Positions 16,617 to 24,813 are shown, counted from the stretch's first letter. The stretch: 64,000 nt of DNA from Nocardioides rubriscoriae (GCF_008087085.1 NZ_VIYJ01000008.1:124001-188000); one strand, 5' to 3'. Notes: generated from the sequence alone by a model not told the origin. Made by a program: numbers and translations.

Positions 16617-17317
16617 GCCGCTGCCCTCCGGCTCATCTCGAGCGCGCGGGCGCTCTCGTCGCGAAAGCACCAGGAGGCGTCGGTGGCGGGGTCGACCTCG
16701 GGCGCGTGCGACACCTCGACGCGCACGCCGGCCGGGGCCCACGCCCCGGTCGCCATCGGGTGCGGTGCGGTGCTGAGGGCGACCAGCAGGTCGTGCTCGA
16801 CGCGCAGGGTGACGGTGTCGCCGGCTCGGCTGTGGCCGGTCACGTGGGTCAACGAGGCCCGGTCGTCGTCGGTGACCGCGACCTTGCTGAAGAAGTTGAC
16901 GCTGCCGTGCAGGTCGCGCTCGTCGAGCCCGTGCTTGGTCAGCTCGCTCACCAGCCCCGTGCGGGCGCTGCGCCGCCAGTCGTTGCGGTCGGCGGCGTAC
17001 GACGTGGGGCCGTGGCGCTCGAGGTGCGCGGGGTGGGAGAACCCGCCGAGGGCGTCGTGCCAGTCGAGGCTGGAGGCGACCACCGAGGCCAGGGCCAGGC
17101 CACGGTCGGACATCAGCACCATCGGCGCGATCACGCGCGCCGACATCTGGGCCTTGAGGGTGTCGGGAAGGTTGAGACGGTCGACCCGGTCGGCGGCGAC
17201 GAGCAGCACGGAGCAGTTGGCGTCGTCGCCCAGCGCGGTGAGCGTCACCAGACGCCCGGCCCGCACCGGTGACGACCACGCTGCTCCGCCGGGGACCTCC
17301 ATGGCGAACAGGCTCAT
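16613..17317 (-). CDS. DUF1989 protein UAAP1, putative carboxyguanidine deiminase subunit
   Basis: 234 residues, the second member of the pair. It has the family fold signals 'RAGRLVTLTALGDDANCSVLL' and 'DLHGSVNFFSKVAV' but lacks the NCPxxNNPCNG cysteine motif of its partner; the corresponding segment reads 'LVALSTAPHPM'. This asymmetry suits a heteromer with one catalytic subunit. The ATG overlaps the permease stop by four bases. Confidence 0.9.
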   Translation of the reverse strand: MSLFAMEVPGGAAWSSPVRAGRLVTLTALGDDANCSVLLVAADRVDRLNLPDTLKAQMSARVIAPMVLMSDRGLALASVVASSLDWHDALGGFSHPAHLERHGPTSYAADRNDWRRSARTGLVSELTKHGLDERDLHGSVNFFSKVAVTDDDRASLTHVTGHSRAGDTVTLRVEHDLLVALSTAPHPMATGAWAPAGVRVEVSHAPEVDPATDASWCFRDESARALEMSRRAAA

Positions 17318-18879
17318 GCCGACTCGGCCTCCAGCCCCACGGGCAGGCGGACGCCGATGGCGTCGTGGTAGGCCTCGCGCTGGGCGCGGTAGGCCACGTA
17401 GCCGAGGCCGTAGGTGAGCACGAGCACCACGATCGGGAGGTAGTGCACGGCCCAGCCGCTGTCGAAGGGGTCGTAGACCTCGGCGCGCGGCCAGCCCAGG
17501 TTGAGCACCATCGCGAGCTGGAAGGCCACCGCGACCGCGTTGACCGCCACACCGGCGCGGCCCAGCGAGAACAGCGGTCGGCCGTCCTCGTCGCGGCCGG
17601 GCTGCGGGAACGAGCCACGCACGCGGGCGTTGAGCAGCGGCACCGTGACCATGAGGTAAGCGAGGTAGAGCAGCATGATGCAGACGCTGGTCAGCGCCAG
17701 GAACAGCCCGGCGTTGCCGATGTTGACCACGAGGAACAGCGCGGCGCCGACACCCGGCACGACGGTCGCCAGCACGGGGGTGCCGGTGCGCGGCGAGACC
17801 CGGGCGAGCTGGGCCGAGAACGGCAGCACGTGGTCGCGGGCCATCGAGAAGATCATCCGCGCGGCAGCGGTCTGGATCGCCAGGGTGCAGACGCACACCG
17901 CGAACGCGACGTCGACGAGCAGCAGCTTGCCCCAGAAGGTGCCGAGCTGGCTGGTCAGCACGTAGGGCAGACCGAGCAGGCCGAGGTCGCCGTCGGTCAG
18001 GCTGGGCGCGGCCATCAGGGCGGCGACGATGAGGAACGCACCGCCGAGCCCGGAGGCCACCACGGCGCGGATGATCGTGCGCGGCGTCGTACGCCGGGGC
18101 TTGTGGGTCTCCTCGGCCAGCTCGCCGGCGCTGTCGAAGCCGACCAGCACGTAGGCCGCCATCAGCGACGAGATCAGCAGCGGCACGGCGTAGCCGGTGG
18201 AGCTGTCGAGGCCGGTGTGGTGCAGCACGACCGACGGTCCGCGCTCGGCGTGCCCGAGGAGCAGCACGACCAGCAGCGTCACGCCGATCAGCTCGCAGGT
18301 GACCCCGGCGCTGTTGACCAGGGCGGTGATGCGCATGCTGCTCGCGTTGAGCGCGGTGGTCGCGGCGAGCAGCAGGACCCCGAGGATGACCGCGTTGGTG
18401 GCCCCGTCGCGGCTGGAGACGGCGCTGTCGGTGCCGACGAGCTGGAACGACGGCGAGACGATCGGCAGCACCACCTGCAGCGCGATGGCCGCGGCGGCGA
18501 TGGTGATGACCTGCCCGATCACCATCGTCCAGCCGGCGAACCAGCCGAGCACCGAGCCGCCCAGGCGCCGCGACCACTGGTAGACCGCCCCCGACAGCGG
18601 GTAGTGCGCCGCCAGCTCGGCGAAGCACAGCGCGACGAGCAGCTGGCCGGCGAAGACGGCCGGCCAGGTCCAGAAGAAGGCCGTGCCGCCGAAGCTGTAG
18701 CCCAGCCCGAACAGCTGGAACACGGTGGTCATGATCGACACGAAGCTGAAGCCGGCCGCGAAGGAGGCGTAGGAGCCCACGCGGCGGGCCAGCTGCTGGG
18801 TGTAGCCGAAGTGGTGGAGGTCGGCGGCGCTGGCGTCGAGCTCTGGCGTCACGGTGGACGACGAGGGGTGGTCGGGCAT
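17314..18879 (-). CDS. APC-family permease, probable guanidine importer
   Basis: 521 residues with about twelve hydrophobic segments from residue 35 to 500 and the APC N-terminal pattern 'SYASFAAGFSFVSIMTTVFQLF'. APC permeases carry amino acids, amines or guanidino compounds by proton or exchange coupling. As first gene after a guanidine-I riboswitch and translationally coupled to the carboxyguanidine deiminase pair, uptake of guanidine or a guanidinium compound is the likely role (inference). ATG preceded by AAGGAC; the riboswitch ends about 50 nt upstream. Confidence 0.9.
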   Translation of the reverse strand: MPDHPSSSTVTPELDASAADLHHFGYTQQLARRVGSYASFAAGFSFVSIMTTVFQLFGLGYSFGGTAFFWTWPAVFAGQLLVALCFAELAAHYPLSGAVYQWSRRLGGSVLGWFAGWTMVIGQVITIAAAAIALQVVLPIVSPSFQLVGTDSAVSSRDGATNAVILGVLLLAATTALNASSMRITALVNSAGVTCELIGVTLLVVLLLGHAERGPSVVLHHTGLDSSTGYAVPLLISSLMAAYVLVGFDSAGELAEETHKPRRTTPRTIIRAVVASGLGGAFLIVAALMAAPSLTDGDLGLLGLPYVLTSQLGTFWGKLLLVDVAFAVCVCTLAIQTAAARMIFSMARDHVLPFSAQLARVSPRTGTPVLATVVPGVGAALFLVVNIGNAGLFLALTSVCIMLLYLAYLMVTVPLLNARVRGSFPQPGRDEDGRPLFSLGRAGVAVNAVAVAFQLAMVLNLGWPRAEVYDPFDSGWAVHYLPIVVLVLTYGLGYVAYRAQREAYHDAIGVRLPVGLEAESA

Positions 18880-18924
18880 CGCAGGTCCTTCGAGGAATCG
18901 CCCCCGACGCACGGCGGGGGCCTG

Positions 18925-19026
18925 TCGGCCTCCCGGGCTTTTATCCCGCCGTGGAACGCGGCCACCTCCTCGTGGGCCGCGCCTCCCCTCTCGGACCAGG
19001 CCTGCCGGAGCAGCGGAACCCTAGGG
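18925..19026 (-). promoter_or_regulatory. Guanidine-I riboswitch (ykkC class)
   Basis: Read on the minus strand, the three conserved blocks of the ykkC/guanidine-I aptamer are present in order and spacing: CTAGGGTTCCG (19014-19024), GGTCCGAGAG (centred on 18990-18999) and ACGGCGGGATAAAAGCCCGG ending near 18932. A variable hairpin (GGCGCGGCCCACG...GTGGCCGC) lies between the last two. After the aptamer a stem GCCCCCG/CGGGGGC (about 18900-18921) sits 20 nt before the start codon; it may be the terminator or expression platform, though no T-run follows. Guanidine binding is expected to turn the operon on. Confidence 0.95.
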
Positions 19027-19130
19027 GCGCCTCGCCTCGTGGACGAGTCGTGACCATCTAGCCAAGGCGACGTTTCGACCCGCGTCGGGCCGCGTAACAA
19101 CTGGGTAAAGCGGCGACCGCTACGGGGTCG

Positions 19131-19808
19131 CTACGGGGTCGACGGTGCGCTCACGTGGCGCAGCACGACCAGCGAGCACCAGATCGTGACGGCGACCGCC
19201 GCCGCGGTCAGGCCGAGGACGGCGCTGTTCTTGACCAGCACGAAGCTGCCGATCGACAGCGACTCCAGCAACCACAGGCCGAGCGCGGCCTTGACCAGGC
19301 AGACCGCGCCCCAGAACGTCGTCAACCGCGAGAAGAGGCGGCGTACACGCGGATGGGCGGCCAGGTCGGGGCTCATCGGGTAGAAGTCGGCCGCCAGCCG
19401 GGCGACGAGGGGGCGGGCCGAGACGAGCGAGGTCAGGAAGACCGCGGCCACCACGGCGTCGCTGATGATGGGCTGGAGGAAGTAGACGTAGGTGTTGCCG
19501 GTCGAGAGCGTGAACACGGTGCGGATCGTCAGGATCGTGACGGTCAGGACCAGCAGGCCCGAGGTCGGTCGGCCGGTGACCCTGCGCCAGGCCAGGGCGC
19601 CGTAGGACCAGGCGAGCGCGGACAGGATCGCCGGCCCCAGGCCCGCGGTCTCGAGGACGGCGTAGAACAGCACCGCGGGCACGCCGCAGGCGACCAGCAG
19701 ACTGAGCCCCACCGTGCGCAGGACCCCGGCGAGTGCGGCCCGGTGGGGGCAGACGGCAGGCGACACGGGCACGGCCGACACCGGCGCGGGTAGGGCGAGT
19801 ATCGACAT
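19131..19808 (-). CDS. VC0807-like membrane protein, copy 1
   Basis: 225 residues with about six hydrophobic segments and the core 'FTLSTGNTYVYFLQPIISD' and 'RPLVARLAADFYPMSPDLAAHP'. This resembles the VC0807 family of small integral membrane proteins, whose function is not known. The N-terminus (about 25 residues) is polar with a Cys-Pro-His. It is a close paralog of the next gene. A 9-bp tandem repeat lies upstream at 19844-19873. Confidence 0.75.
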   Translation of the reverse strand: MSILALPAPVSAVPVSPAVCPHRAALAGVLRTVGLSLLVACGVPAVLFYAVLETAGLGPAILSALAWSYGALAWRRVTGRPTSGLLVLTVTILTIRTVFTLSTGNTYVYFLQPIISDAVVAAVFLTSLVSARPLVARLAADFYPMSPDLAAHPRVRRLFSRLTTFWGAVCLVKAALGLWLLESLSIGSFVLVKNSAVLGLTAAAVAVTIWCSLVVLRHVSAPSTP

Positions 19809-19843
19809 GGGGGGCTCCGTGGGCTGACGAGCTCGTGGTCGTG

Positions 19844-19873
19844 CGACTGTGCCGACTGTGCCGACTGCGCCGA
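19844..19873. repeat. 9-bp tandem repeat before the membrane gene
   Basis: Unit CGACTGTGC occurs twice exactly and once as CGACTGCGC, followed by a partial unit. It sits 36-66 bp upstream of the start codon at 19808 where a promoter would lie. Could be chance low complexity or stacked regulatory half-sites. Confidence 0.5.
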
Positions 19874-19970
19874 CACCAGGGTTATCGGGTGCCGGATCGC
19901 CGGACTTGTGGGCGATCGGGTGGACCGGATGACCCCGACGGGCCGGTGGGTCGACCCGGATGGGCCTTGC

Positions 19971-20633
19971 TCAGACGCCGGCGACGCTCTCGTGGCGCAG
20001 CACGACCAGGGACGCCCAGACGGTGACGGCGACGGCCAGGGCGGTCAGCCCGATCATGGCACTGCTCTTGACGAGCACGAAGGCACCGACCGACAGCGAC
20101 TCGAGCAGCCAGAAGCCCACGCTGGCCTTGGCGAGGCAGACCCCGCCCCACATCAGGGTCAGCCGCCAGAACAGGCGGCGTACGTGCGGGTGGGCGGCCA
20201 GGTCGGGGCTCATCGGGTAGAAGTCGGCCGCCAGGCGGGAGACCAGCGGACGGGCCGAGGCGAGGGAGACGAAGAAGACCAGGGCCACGACGACATCGCT
20301 GACCACCGGTTGCAGGAAGTAGACGAAGGTGTTGCCGGTCGACAGGGTGAAGACCGTGCGGATCGTGAGCACCGTGGCGGTCAGCAGCAGCAGCCCCGAC
20401 ATCGGGCGGTGCGACAGGCGGCGCCAGCCGATCGCGCCGTAGGACCAGGCCAGGGCGGTCAGGATCGCCGCCGTCAGGCCGGCGGCCTGCAGGGTCGCGT
20501 AGAACAGCACGGCCGGCACGCCGCAGGCGACCAGCAGGCTCAGCGCCAGGCGGCGCATCACCGACGCCAGGGCGGCGGCGTGCGGGCACACCGGAGCGGT
20601 CGCGGCCGGTGGGGCGACGTCGAGCGAGGTCAT
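19971..20633 (-). CDS. VC0807-like membrane protein, copy 2
   Basis: 220 residues, co-oriented with copy 1 and highly similar along the whole length (for instance 'SLLVACGVPAVLFYA', 'TVFTLSTGNTFVYFLQP', 'ARPLVSRLAADFYPMSPDLAAHP' and the C-terminal 'SLVVLRHES'). The hydrophilic N-termini differ. The pair is a local tandem duplication that has diverged mostly at the ends. Start taken at ATG 20633; a GTG 27 bases upstream is possible. Function unknown. Confidence 0.75.
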   Translation of the reverse strand: MTSLDVAPPAATAPVCPHAAALASVMRRLALSLLVACGVPAVLFYATLQAAGLTAAILTALAWSYGAIGWRRLSHRPMSGLLLLTATVLTIRTVFTLSTGNTFVYFLQPVVSDVVVALVFFVSLASARPLVSRLAADFYPMSPDLAAHPHVRRLFWRLTLMWGGVCLAKASVGFWLLESLSVGAFVLVKSSAMIGLTALAVAVTVWASLVVLRHESVAGV

Positions 20634-20832
20634 CGGGCCTGCCTGCGTCCGCACGGTCACGGCCGACTGGTGGGTGCACCGGGAACGACGGGACGTGGGT
20701 GACCCGGGCTGGTATTCGTCGGCTGGTGACGACGGTACGCGCTCCGGCCGGGGAACGGGGACTTCCGGGTCTCCCGTTCGGTGGCGACGGTCCGGGCGGG
20801 TGGGCGCATGGCCGACGGGCTACCTTTCCGCC

Positions 20833-22797
20833 ATGGCGAACGCGACAGCCGGCGGGTCCGGGGACGAGGCCCGCAGGGCACCGCAGGAGGACCGTGCGAC
20901 GCACGGCCGCAAGGCCACGGCGGCGCTGACGCTCGGGGCCCTGGGCATCGTCTTCGGTGACATCGGGACCAGCCCGATCTACACGATGCAGACCGTCTTC
21001 AACCCCGAGGACCCGCACCCGGTGTCGGTGACCACCGACCACGTCTACGGCATCGCGTCGCTGATCTTCTGGTCGGTGACGATCCTGGTGACGATCAAGT
21101 ACGTGCTGATCGTGCTGCGCGCCGACAACGAGGGCGAGGGCGGCATCCTGTCGCTGATGACCCTGCTCACCACGAGGGACGCACCCGGGTCGGCGCGGAC
21201 CAAGGTGGTGCTGGCGGGGCTCGGCATCTTCGGCGCGTCGCTGTTCTTCGGCGACAGCATGATCACCCCGGCGATCTCGGTGCTCTCCGCCGTGGAGGGG
21301 CTGGAGCTGGTGCAGCCGTCGTTCGAGCCGTACGTCGTGCCGATCACCGCGGTGATCATCGTGCTGCTCTTCGCGGGCCAGCGGTTCGGCACCGAGACCG
21401 TGGGCCGGCTCTTCGGGCCGGTCATGGTGGTCTGGTTCTCCACGATCGGGGTGTTCGGGGCGATCGGGATCACCCACGAGCCCGAGGTGCTCAAGGGCCT
21501 GTCGCCGACCTACGCCGTCGACTTCATGGTCACCGACTTCGGCACCGCCTTCTTCGCCCTGGCCGCCTGCGTGCTCGCGATCACCGGGGCCGAGGCGCTC
21601 TACGCCGACCTCGGCCACTTCGGGCGGCCCAACATCGCGCGGGCCTGGCTGTTCGGGGCCTTCCCGGCGTGCATCCTGAGCTACCTGGGCCAGGGGGCGC
21701 TGATCCTCGAGGACAACGACAACGCGCGAGCGCCGTTCTTCCTGCTGGTGCCCGACGCGCTGCTGGTGCCGCTGGTGCTGCTCGCGACCGCCGCCACCGT
21801 GATCGCCTCGCAGGCCGTGATCACTGGCGCGTTCTCGGTCTCGCGCCAGGCGGTGCAGCTCGGCTACCTGCCGCGACTGCGGATGCTCTACACCTCCGAC
21901 GAGACCTCCGGCCAGATCTACGTGCCGTGGATCAACTGGGTGCTGATGACGGCGGTGCTGGTGCTGGTCTTCAGCTTCCGCAGCTCGGCGTCGCTGGCCT
22001 ACGCCTTCGGCATGGCCGTCACCGGGACGATCAGCATCGGGTCGGTGCTGCTCGCCTTCCTCGCGTGGAAGCACTGGAAGCTGCCGCTGCCGGGGGTCGT
22101 GCTCGGCACGGCCCTGTTCCTGTCCATCGAGCTGCTCTTCTTCGCTGCCAACCTCACCAAGCTCGAGAGCGGAGCCTGGCTGCCGCTGCTCATCGCGACG
22201 GCGGTCTTCACCGTGATGATGAACTGGCAGGCCGGACGCGCCCTGGTGACCCGACGTCGCGACCGCCACGAGGGTCAGCTGCGCGATTTCGTCGACCAGC
22301 TCCACGAGGGCACCCCCACGCTGGTCCGGACCCCGGGCACCGCGGTGTTCCTCAACCGCGACAAGGTCACCACCCCGCTGGCCATGCGTGCCAACGTCGA
22401 GCACAACCGCGTGCTGCACGAGCACGTCGTGGTCCTCTCGGTCGAGACGGCGATGACGCCGGTCGTGCACGACGACGACCGGATCACCATCGACGACCTC
22501 GGCTGGACCGACGACGGGATCGTCCACGTCCTGGCCCGCTACGGCTACACCGAGAACCCCGACGTGCCCGCGATCCTCGAGCGGGCCCGCGGGATGACCA
22601 AGGAGCTCTCCGCGGGCCCCGAGGACACGACGTACTTCGTGTCGACGATCGAGCTGCGCGCCGGCGACGAGCCCGGCATGGCCAGGTGGCGCAAGCGGCT
22701 CTTCGTCGCGACCGCCGGCATCTCGGCCGACGCCGTGGGCTACTTCAACCTGCCGCGTGACCGCACGGTGATCATGGGGTCGCAGATCGACGTGTGA
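20833..22797 (+). CDS. kup: KUP-family potassium uptake permease
   Basis: 654 residues. Begins with a hydrophilic tail of about 28 residues, then the KUP signature 'ALGIVFGDIGTSPIYTMQTVF', about twelve hydrophobic helices to residue 460 and a cytoplasmic C-terminal domain of about 180 residues, as in Kup/TrkD. Transports K+ with protons. ATG 20833 was chosen because a TACCTT hexamer (20821-20826) lies seven bases before it with no ribosome site, the layout of an actinobacterial leaderless transcript; the frame is open further upstream. Confidence 0.95.
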   Translation: MANATAGGSGDEARRAPQEDRATHGRKATAALTLGALGIVFGDIGTSPIYTMQTVFNPEDPHPVSVTTDHVYGIASLIFWSVTILVTIKYVLIVLRADNEGEGGILSLMTLLTTRDAPGSARTKVVLAGLGIFGASLFFGDSMITPAISVLSAVEGLELVQPSFEPYVVPITAVIIVLLFAGQRFGTETVGRLFGPVMVVWFSTIGVFGAIGITHEPEVLKGLSPTYAVDFMVTDFGTAFFALAACVLAITGAEALYADLGHFGRPNIARAWLFGAFPACILSYLGQGALILEDNDNARAPFFLLVPDALLVPLVLLATAATVIASQAVITGAFSVSRQAVQLGYLPRLRMLYTSDETSGQIYVPWINWVLMTAVLVLVFSFRSSASLAYAFGMAVTGTISIGSVLLAFLAWKHWKLPLPGVVLGTALFLSIELLFFAANLTKLESGAWLPLLIATAVFTVMMNWQAGRALVTRRRDRHEGQLRDFVDQLHEGTPTLVRTPGTAVFLNRDKVTTPLAMRANVEHNRVLHEHVVVLSVETAMTPVVHDDDRITIDDLGWTDDGIVHVLARYGYTENPDVPAILERARGMTKELSAGPEDTTYFVSTIELRAGDEPGMARWRKRLFVATAGISADAVGYFNLPRDRTVIMGSQIDV

Positions 22798-22910
22798 CCG
22801 GGCGATGATCACCCCTGGGCGCACGCGATGGCCTACTCGCGGGTGAACAACCGGGTGCACGACGGGGGCAGGGTCGAGGTCATGACCACTGCGCACATGG
22901 GGACGCACCG

Positions 22911-23042
22911 ATGATCCGCCGCTACCTGGCCGGGATCATCGCCGGCACCGGGGACCTGCTCGGCCGACGACGCGCCGAGCCCGAGTGCTGGTGGGGCGCA
23001 CCGAGCGGCGTCGGGTCCCTGGACCCGTCGCACGTGCGCTGA
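22911..23042 (+). CDS. Possible 43-residue small protein
   Basis: An open frame in the gap after kup, beginning MIRRYLAGIIAGTGDLLGRR and ending in a stop just before the tandem repeat. A short hydrophobic segment between basic residues could be a membrane anchor. There is no clear ribosome site and I recognise no family, so this may be non-coding. Confidence 0.25.
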   Translation: MIRRYLAGIIAGTGDLLGRRRAEPECWWGAPSGVGSLDPSHVR

Positions 23043-23050
23043 CCGCGTCG

Positions 23051-23110
23051 ACCTGCGACGGCCTGCGACGGCCTGCGACGGCCTGCGACGGCCTGCGACG
23101 GGGTGCGACG
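23051..23110. repeat. 10-bp tandem repeat
   Basis: Six head-to-tail copies of CCTGCGACGG-type units, the first four nearly exact and the last drifting to GGGTGCGACG. About one helical turn per unit. It lies between kup and the duplicated hairpins in a 585-bp stretch with no firm gene. Confidence 0.85.
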
Positions 23111-23181
23111 GGGTGCTGCGAGGTCTAGACCTCTGTCACGTCGCGCTGGGCCGACCTGCGATCGCGCGCTAGTCTTCTCGT

Positions 23182-23219
23182 ACCGAGCCACTGGGGACCC
23201 GAGACCCCGGTGGCTCGGT
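23182..23219. terminator. Duplicated hairpin, copy 1
   Basis: Arms 23182-23196 (ACCGAGCCACTGGGG) and 23205-23219 pair over 15 bases with one T-G wobble around ACCCGAGA. A TTTT run follows at 23224-23227 on the plus strand, so it can act as a terminator for kup. It is preceded by TAGTCTTCTCG, also found in altered form before copy 2. Confidence 0.7.
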
Positions 23220-23330
23220 TCCGTTTTCGCCCCCTTCCCCGACGCCGCAGCAGGTCGTGTGACGCAGACCACGTCGGCGGTTTGACGGTTTCTGCTGCGC
23301 GGGCCGCCGCCGGCGCCCTACAGTCTTCCT

Positions 23331-23368
23331 ACCGAGCCACTGGGGACCCGAGACCCCAGTGGCTCGGT
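23331..23368. terminator. Duplicated hairpin, copy 2
   Basis: Same 38-bp element as copy 1 with the same loop; the wobble pair is here a full T-A pair (A at 23358 instead of G), so the stem is perfect over 15 bases. It lies 15 bp beyond the stop of the small minus-strand gene, which it can terminate, and may also act on the plus strand. Confidence 0.7.
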
Positions 23369-23382
23369 TCCATTTCCCCTGG

Positions 23383-23655
23383 TCACAGGGGCGTGAGGAG
23401 CGCGGCGGGGAGCCACTCCTCGACGACCGTCCAGGAGCTCGGACGCACGTGGGCGGCGTACAGGACGCGACCCTCCCAGCCGACCTGGGCCTGTCGCCAC
23501 TCGACGAGCAGGCCCGGGCGCTTGACGCCATGGCCGTCGAGGGCGTCGGCGACCCAGCAGTGACGCATCGGGCACGGCTGCTGGGGCTGCTCACGGGGAC
23601 GGTCGGGAGGCGCGCCGCGCTCCGCGAGGGGGACGCCCCGTCCTCGGTGACTCAT
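23383..23655 (-). CDS. Small SOS-box-associated protein, function unknown
   Basis: Up to 90 residues; the compact part starts at MRHCWVADALDGHGVKRPGLL (ATG 23568) and continues with 'VEWRQAQVGWEGRVLYAAHV' and 'WTVVEEWLPAALLTPL', rich in tryptophan, like small conserved actinobacterial proteins of unknown role. The N-terminal 29 residues before it are Pro/Arg-rich and uncertain; starts at 23685, 23655 and 23568 are all possible and none has a good ribosome site. A LexA-type box lies directly upstream (23688-23703), so damage-inducible expression is likely. Confidence 0.7.
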   Translation of the reverse strand: MSHRGRGVPLAERGAPPDRPREQPQQPCPMRHCWVADALDGHGVKRPGLLVEWRQAQVGWEGRVLYAAHVRPSSWTVVEEWLPAALLTPL

Positions 23656-23687
23656 GCCGCCGGCCATGGGTCGATGGTGCCACACGA

Positions 23688-23703
23688 TCGAACGTGTGTT
23701 CGA
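23688..23703. promoter_or_regulatory. LexA (SOS) box upstream of the small gene
   Basis: TCGAACGTGTGTTCGA fits the actinobacterial LexA consensus CGAAC-N4-GTTCG exactly, with one further palindromic base on each side. The same core occurs upstream of recA in this window (39145-39158). The K+ channel gene ends at 23710 reading toward it, so the only gene it can control is the small one at 23383-23655. Confidence 0.85.
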
Positions 23704-23709
23704 GGAAGG

Positions 23710-24813
23710 TCAGTCCTCGTCGTCGGTCGCGAAGTCCTCGTCGTGGGTGCCGGGGCGCGGCGCCCAGGGCAGCTCCTTGGCCGGGCGTACGACGACCAGC
23801 CGGTCCCCGCGGGCGAGCAGGGCCACCACCGGGTCGAAGTAGCGGTAGACCTTCTCGTCACGCACCACCGAGATCACCTGGTCGGGCAGGCTCTGCGGCT
23901 GCTTGCCGACCTCGGAGACCAGCAGCTCGCGCTCGGCGACCTCGAGGCCCTCGCCGTAGGTCAGCAGGTCCTCCATGACCGTGCCGAGGGTGGGCGAGAG
24001 CGAGGACAGGCCCAGCAGGCGCCCGACCGCGTCGGAGGACGTGATCACCGAGCTGGCCCCCGACTGGCGCATCAGCGGCGCGTTCTCCTGCTCGCGCACC
24101 GAGGCGACGATCCAGGCGTCGGGGTTGAGCTGGCGCACCGTCAGCGTGGCGAGCACGTTGGAGTCGTCGCGGTCGGTGGTGATGATGACCTGGTCGGCCT
24201 CGGCGACCCCGGCCCGGCGCAGCACCTCGCGGCGGGTGGCGTCGCCGGTCACGACCGCCAGCCCGTCGGCGTGGGCCTCGGCCAGGGCCGTGGCGCTGGG
24301 GTCGACGATCACGATGCTCTCGCGCTGCAGGCCGTTGTTGATCAGCGTCTCGACGGCGCTGCGCCCCTTGGTGCCGTAGCCGACGACGACGATGTGGTGG
24401 GACACGGTCTTCCTCCAACGGGCGATGCGGATGAGCTCTCGGCCCTGCGACGCGAGGACCTCCAGGGTGGTGCCGATCAACAGCACGAGGAACGCGATGC
24501 GCGCAGGGGTGATGACGAAGGCGTTGACCAGACGGGCGGCGTCGCTGACCGGGGCGATGTCGCCGTAGCCGGTCGTGCTGAGCGTCACGGTCGTGTAGTA
24601 GAACGCGTCGATCAGGCTGACGGCGTTGGTCGGGTCGTTGTTGTCGGCATAGCCCTTGCGGTCGAGGTAGACCAGCATCGCGGTGCCGACGAGGATCGTG
24701 ACCGCCAGCAGCAGCCGGCGCCCGAGCACCCACCAGGGCGAACGCACGCGCTCGGGGAGGTTGACCTTGCCACGGGCCGGGTTGGCCGACGTACCGGTCA
24801 GGTGCTCATCCAC
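23710..24813 (-). CDS. Potassium channel with TrkA (RCK) domains
   Basis: 367 residues. Two membrane helices (about 32-50 and 92-115) flank a pore helix and the selectivity filter TTGYGD (80-85). A Rossmann-type RCK/TrkA-N domain follows from about 139 ('HHIVVVGYGTKGRSAVETL') and a TrkA-C-like part from about 290 to the acidic tail. Expected to be a ligand-gated K+ channel of the MthK/Kch type in the cytoplasmic membrane. The start overlaps the end of the YihY-family gene by 8 bp. Confidence 0.93.
   Translation of the reverse strand: MDEHLTGTSANPARGKVNLPERVRSPWWVLGRRLLLAVTILVGTAMLVYLDRKGYADNNDPTNAVSLIDAFYYTTVTLSTTGYGDIAPVSDAARLVNAFVITPARIAFLVLLIGTTLEVLASQGRELIRIARWRKTVSHHIVVVGYGTKGRSAVETLINNGLQRESIVIVDPSATALAEAHADGLAVVTGDATRREVLRRAGVAEADQVIITTDRDDSNVLATLTVRQLNPDAWIVASVREQENAPLMRQSGASSVITSSDAVGRLLGLSSLSPTLGTVMEDLLTYGEGLEVAERELLVSEVGKQPQSLPDQVISVVRDEKVYRYFDPVVALLARGDRLVVVRPAKELPWAPRPGTHDEDFATDDED

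Noticed and set aside
20634..20832. c-di-AMP riboswitch before kup
   Set aside because: The conserved ydaO blocks cannot be found, and the TACCTT hexamer points to a leaderless start.
23160..23380. 6C RNA
   Set aside because: The two hairpins have purine-rich loops without runs of six cytosines.
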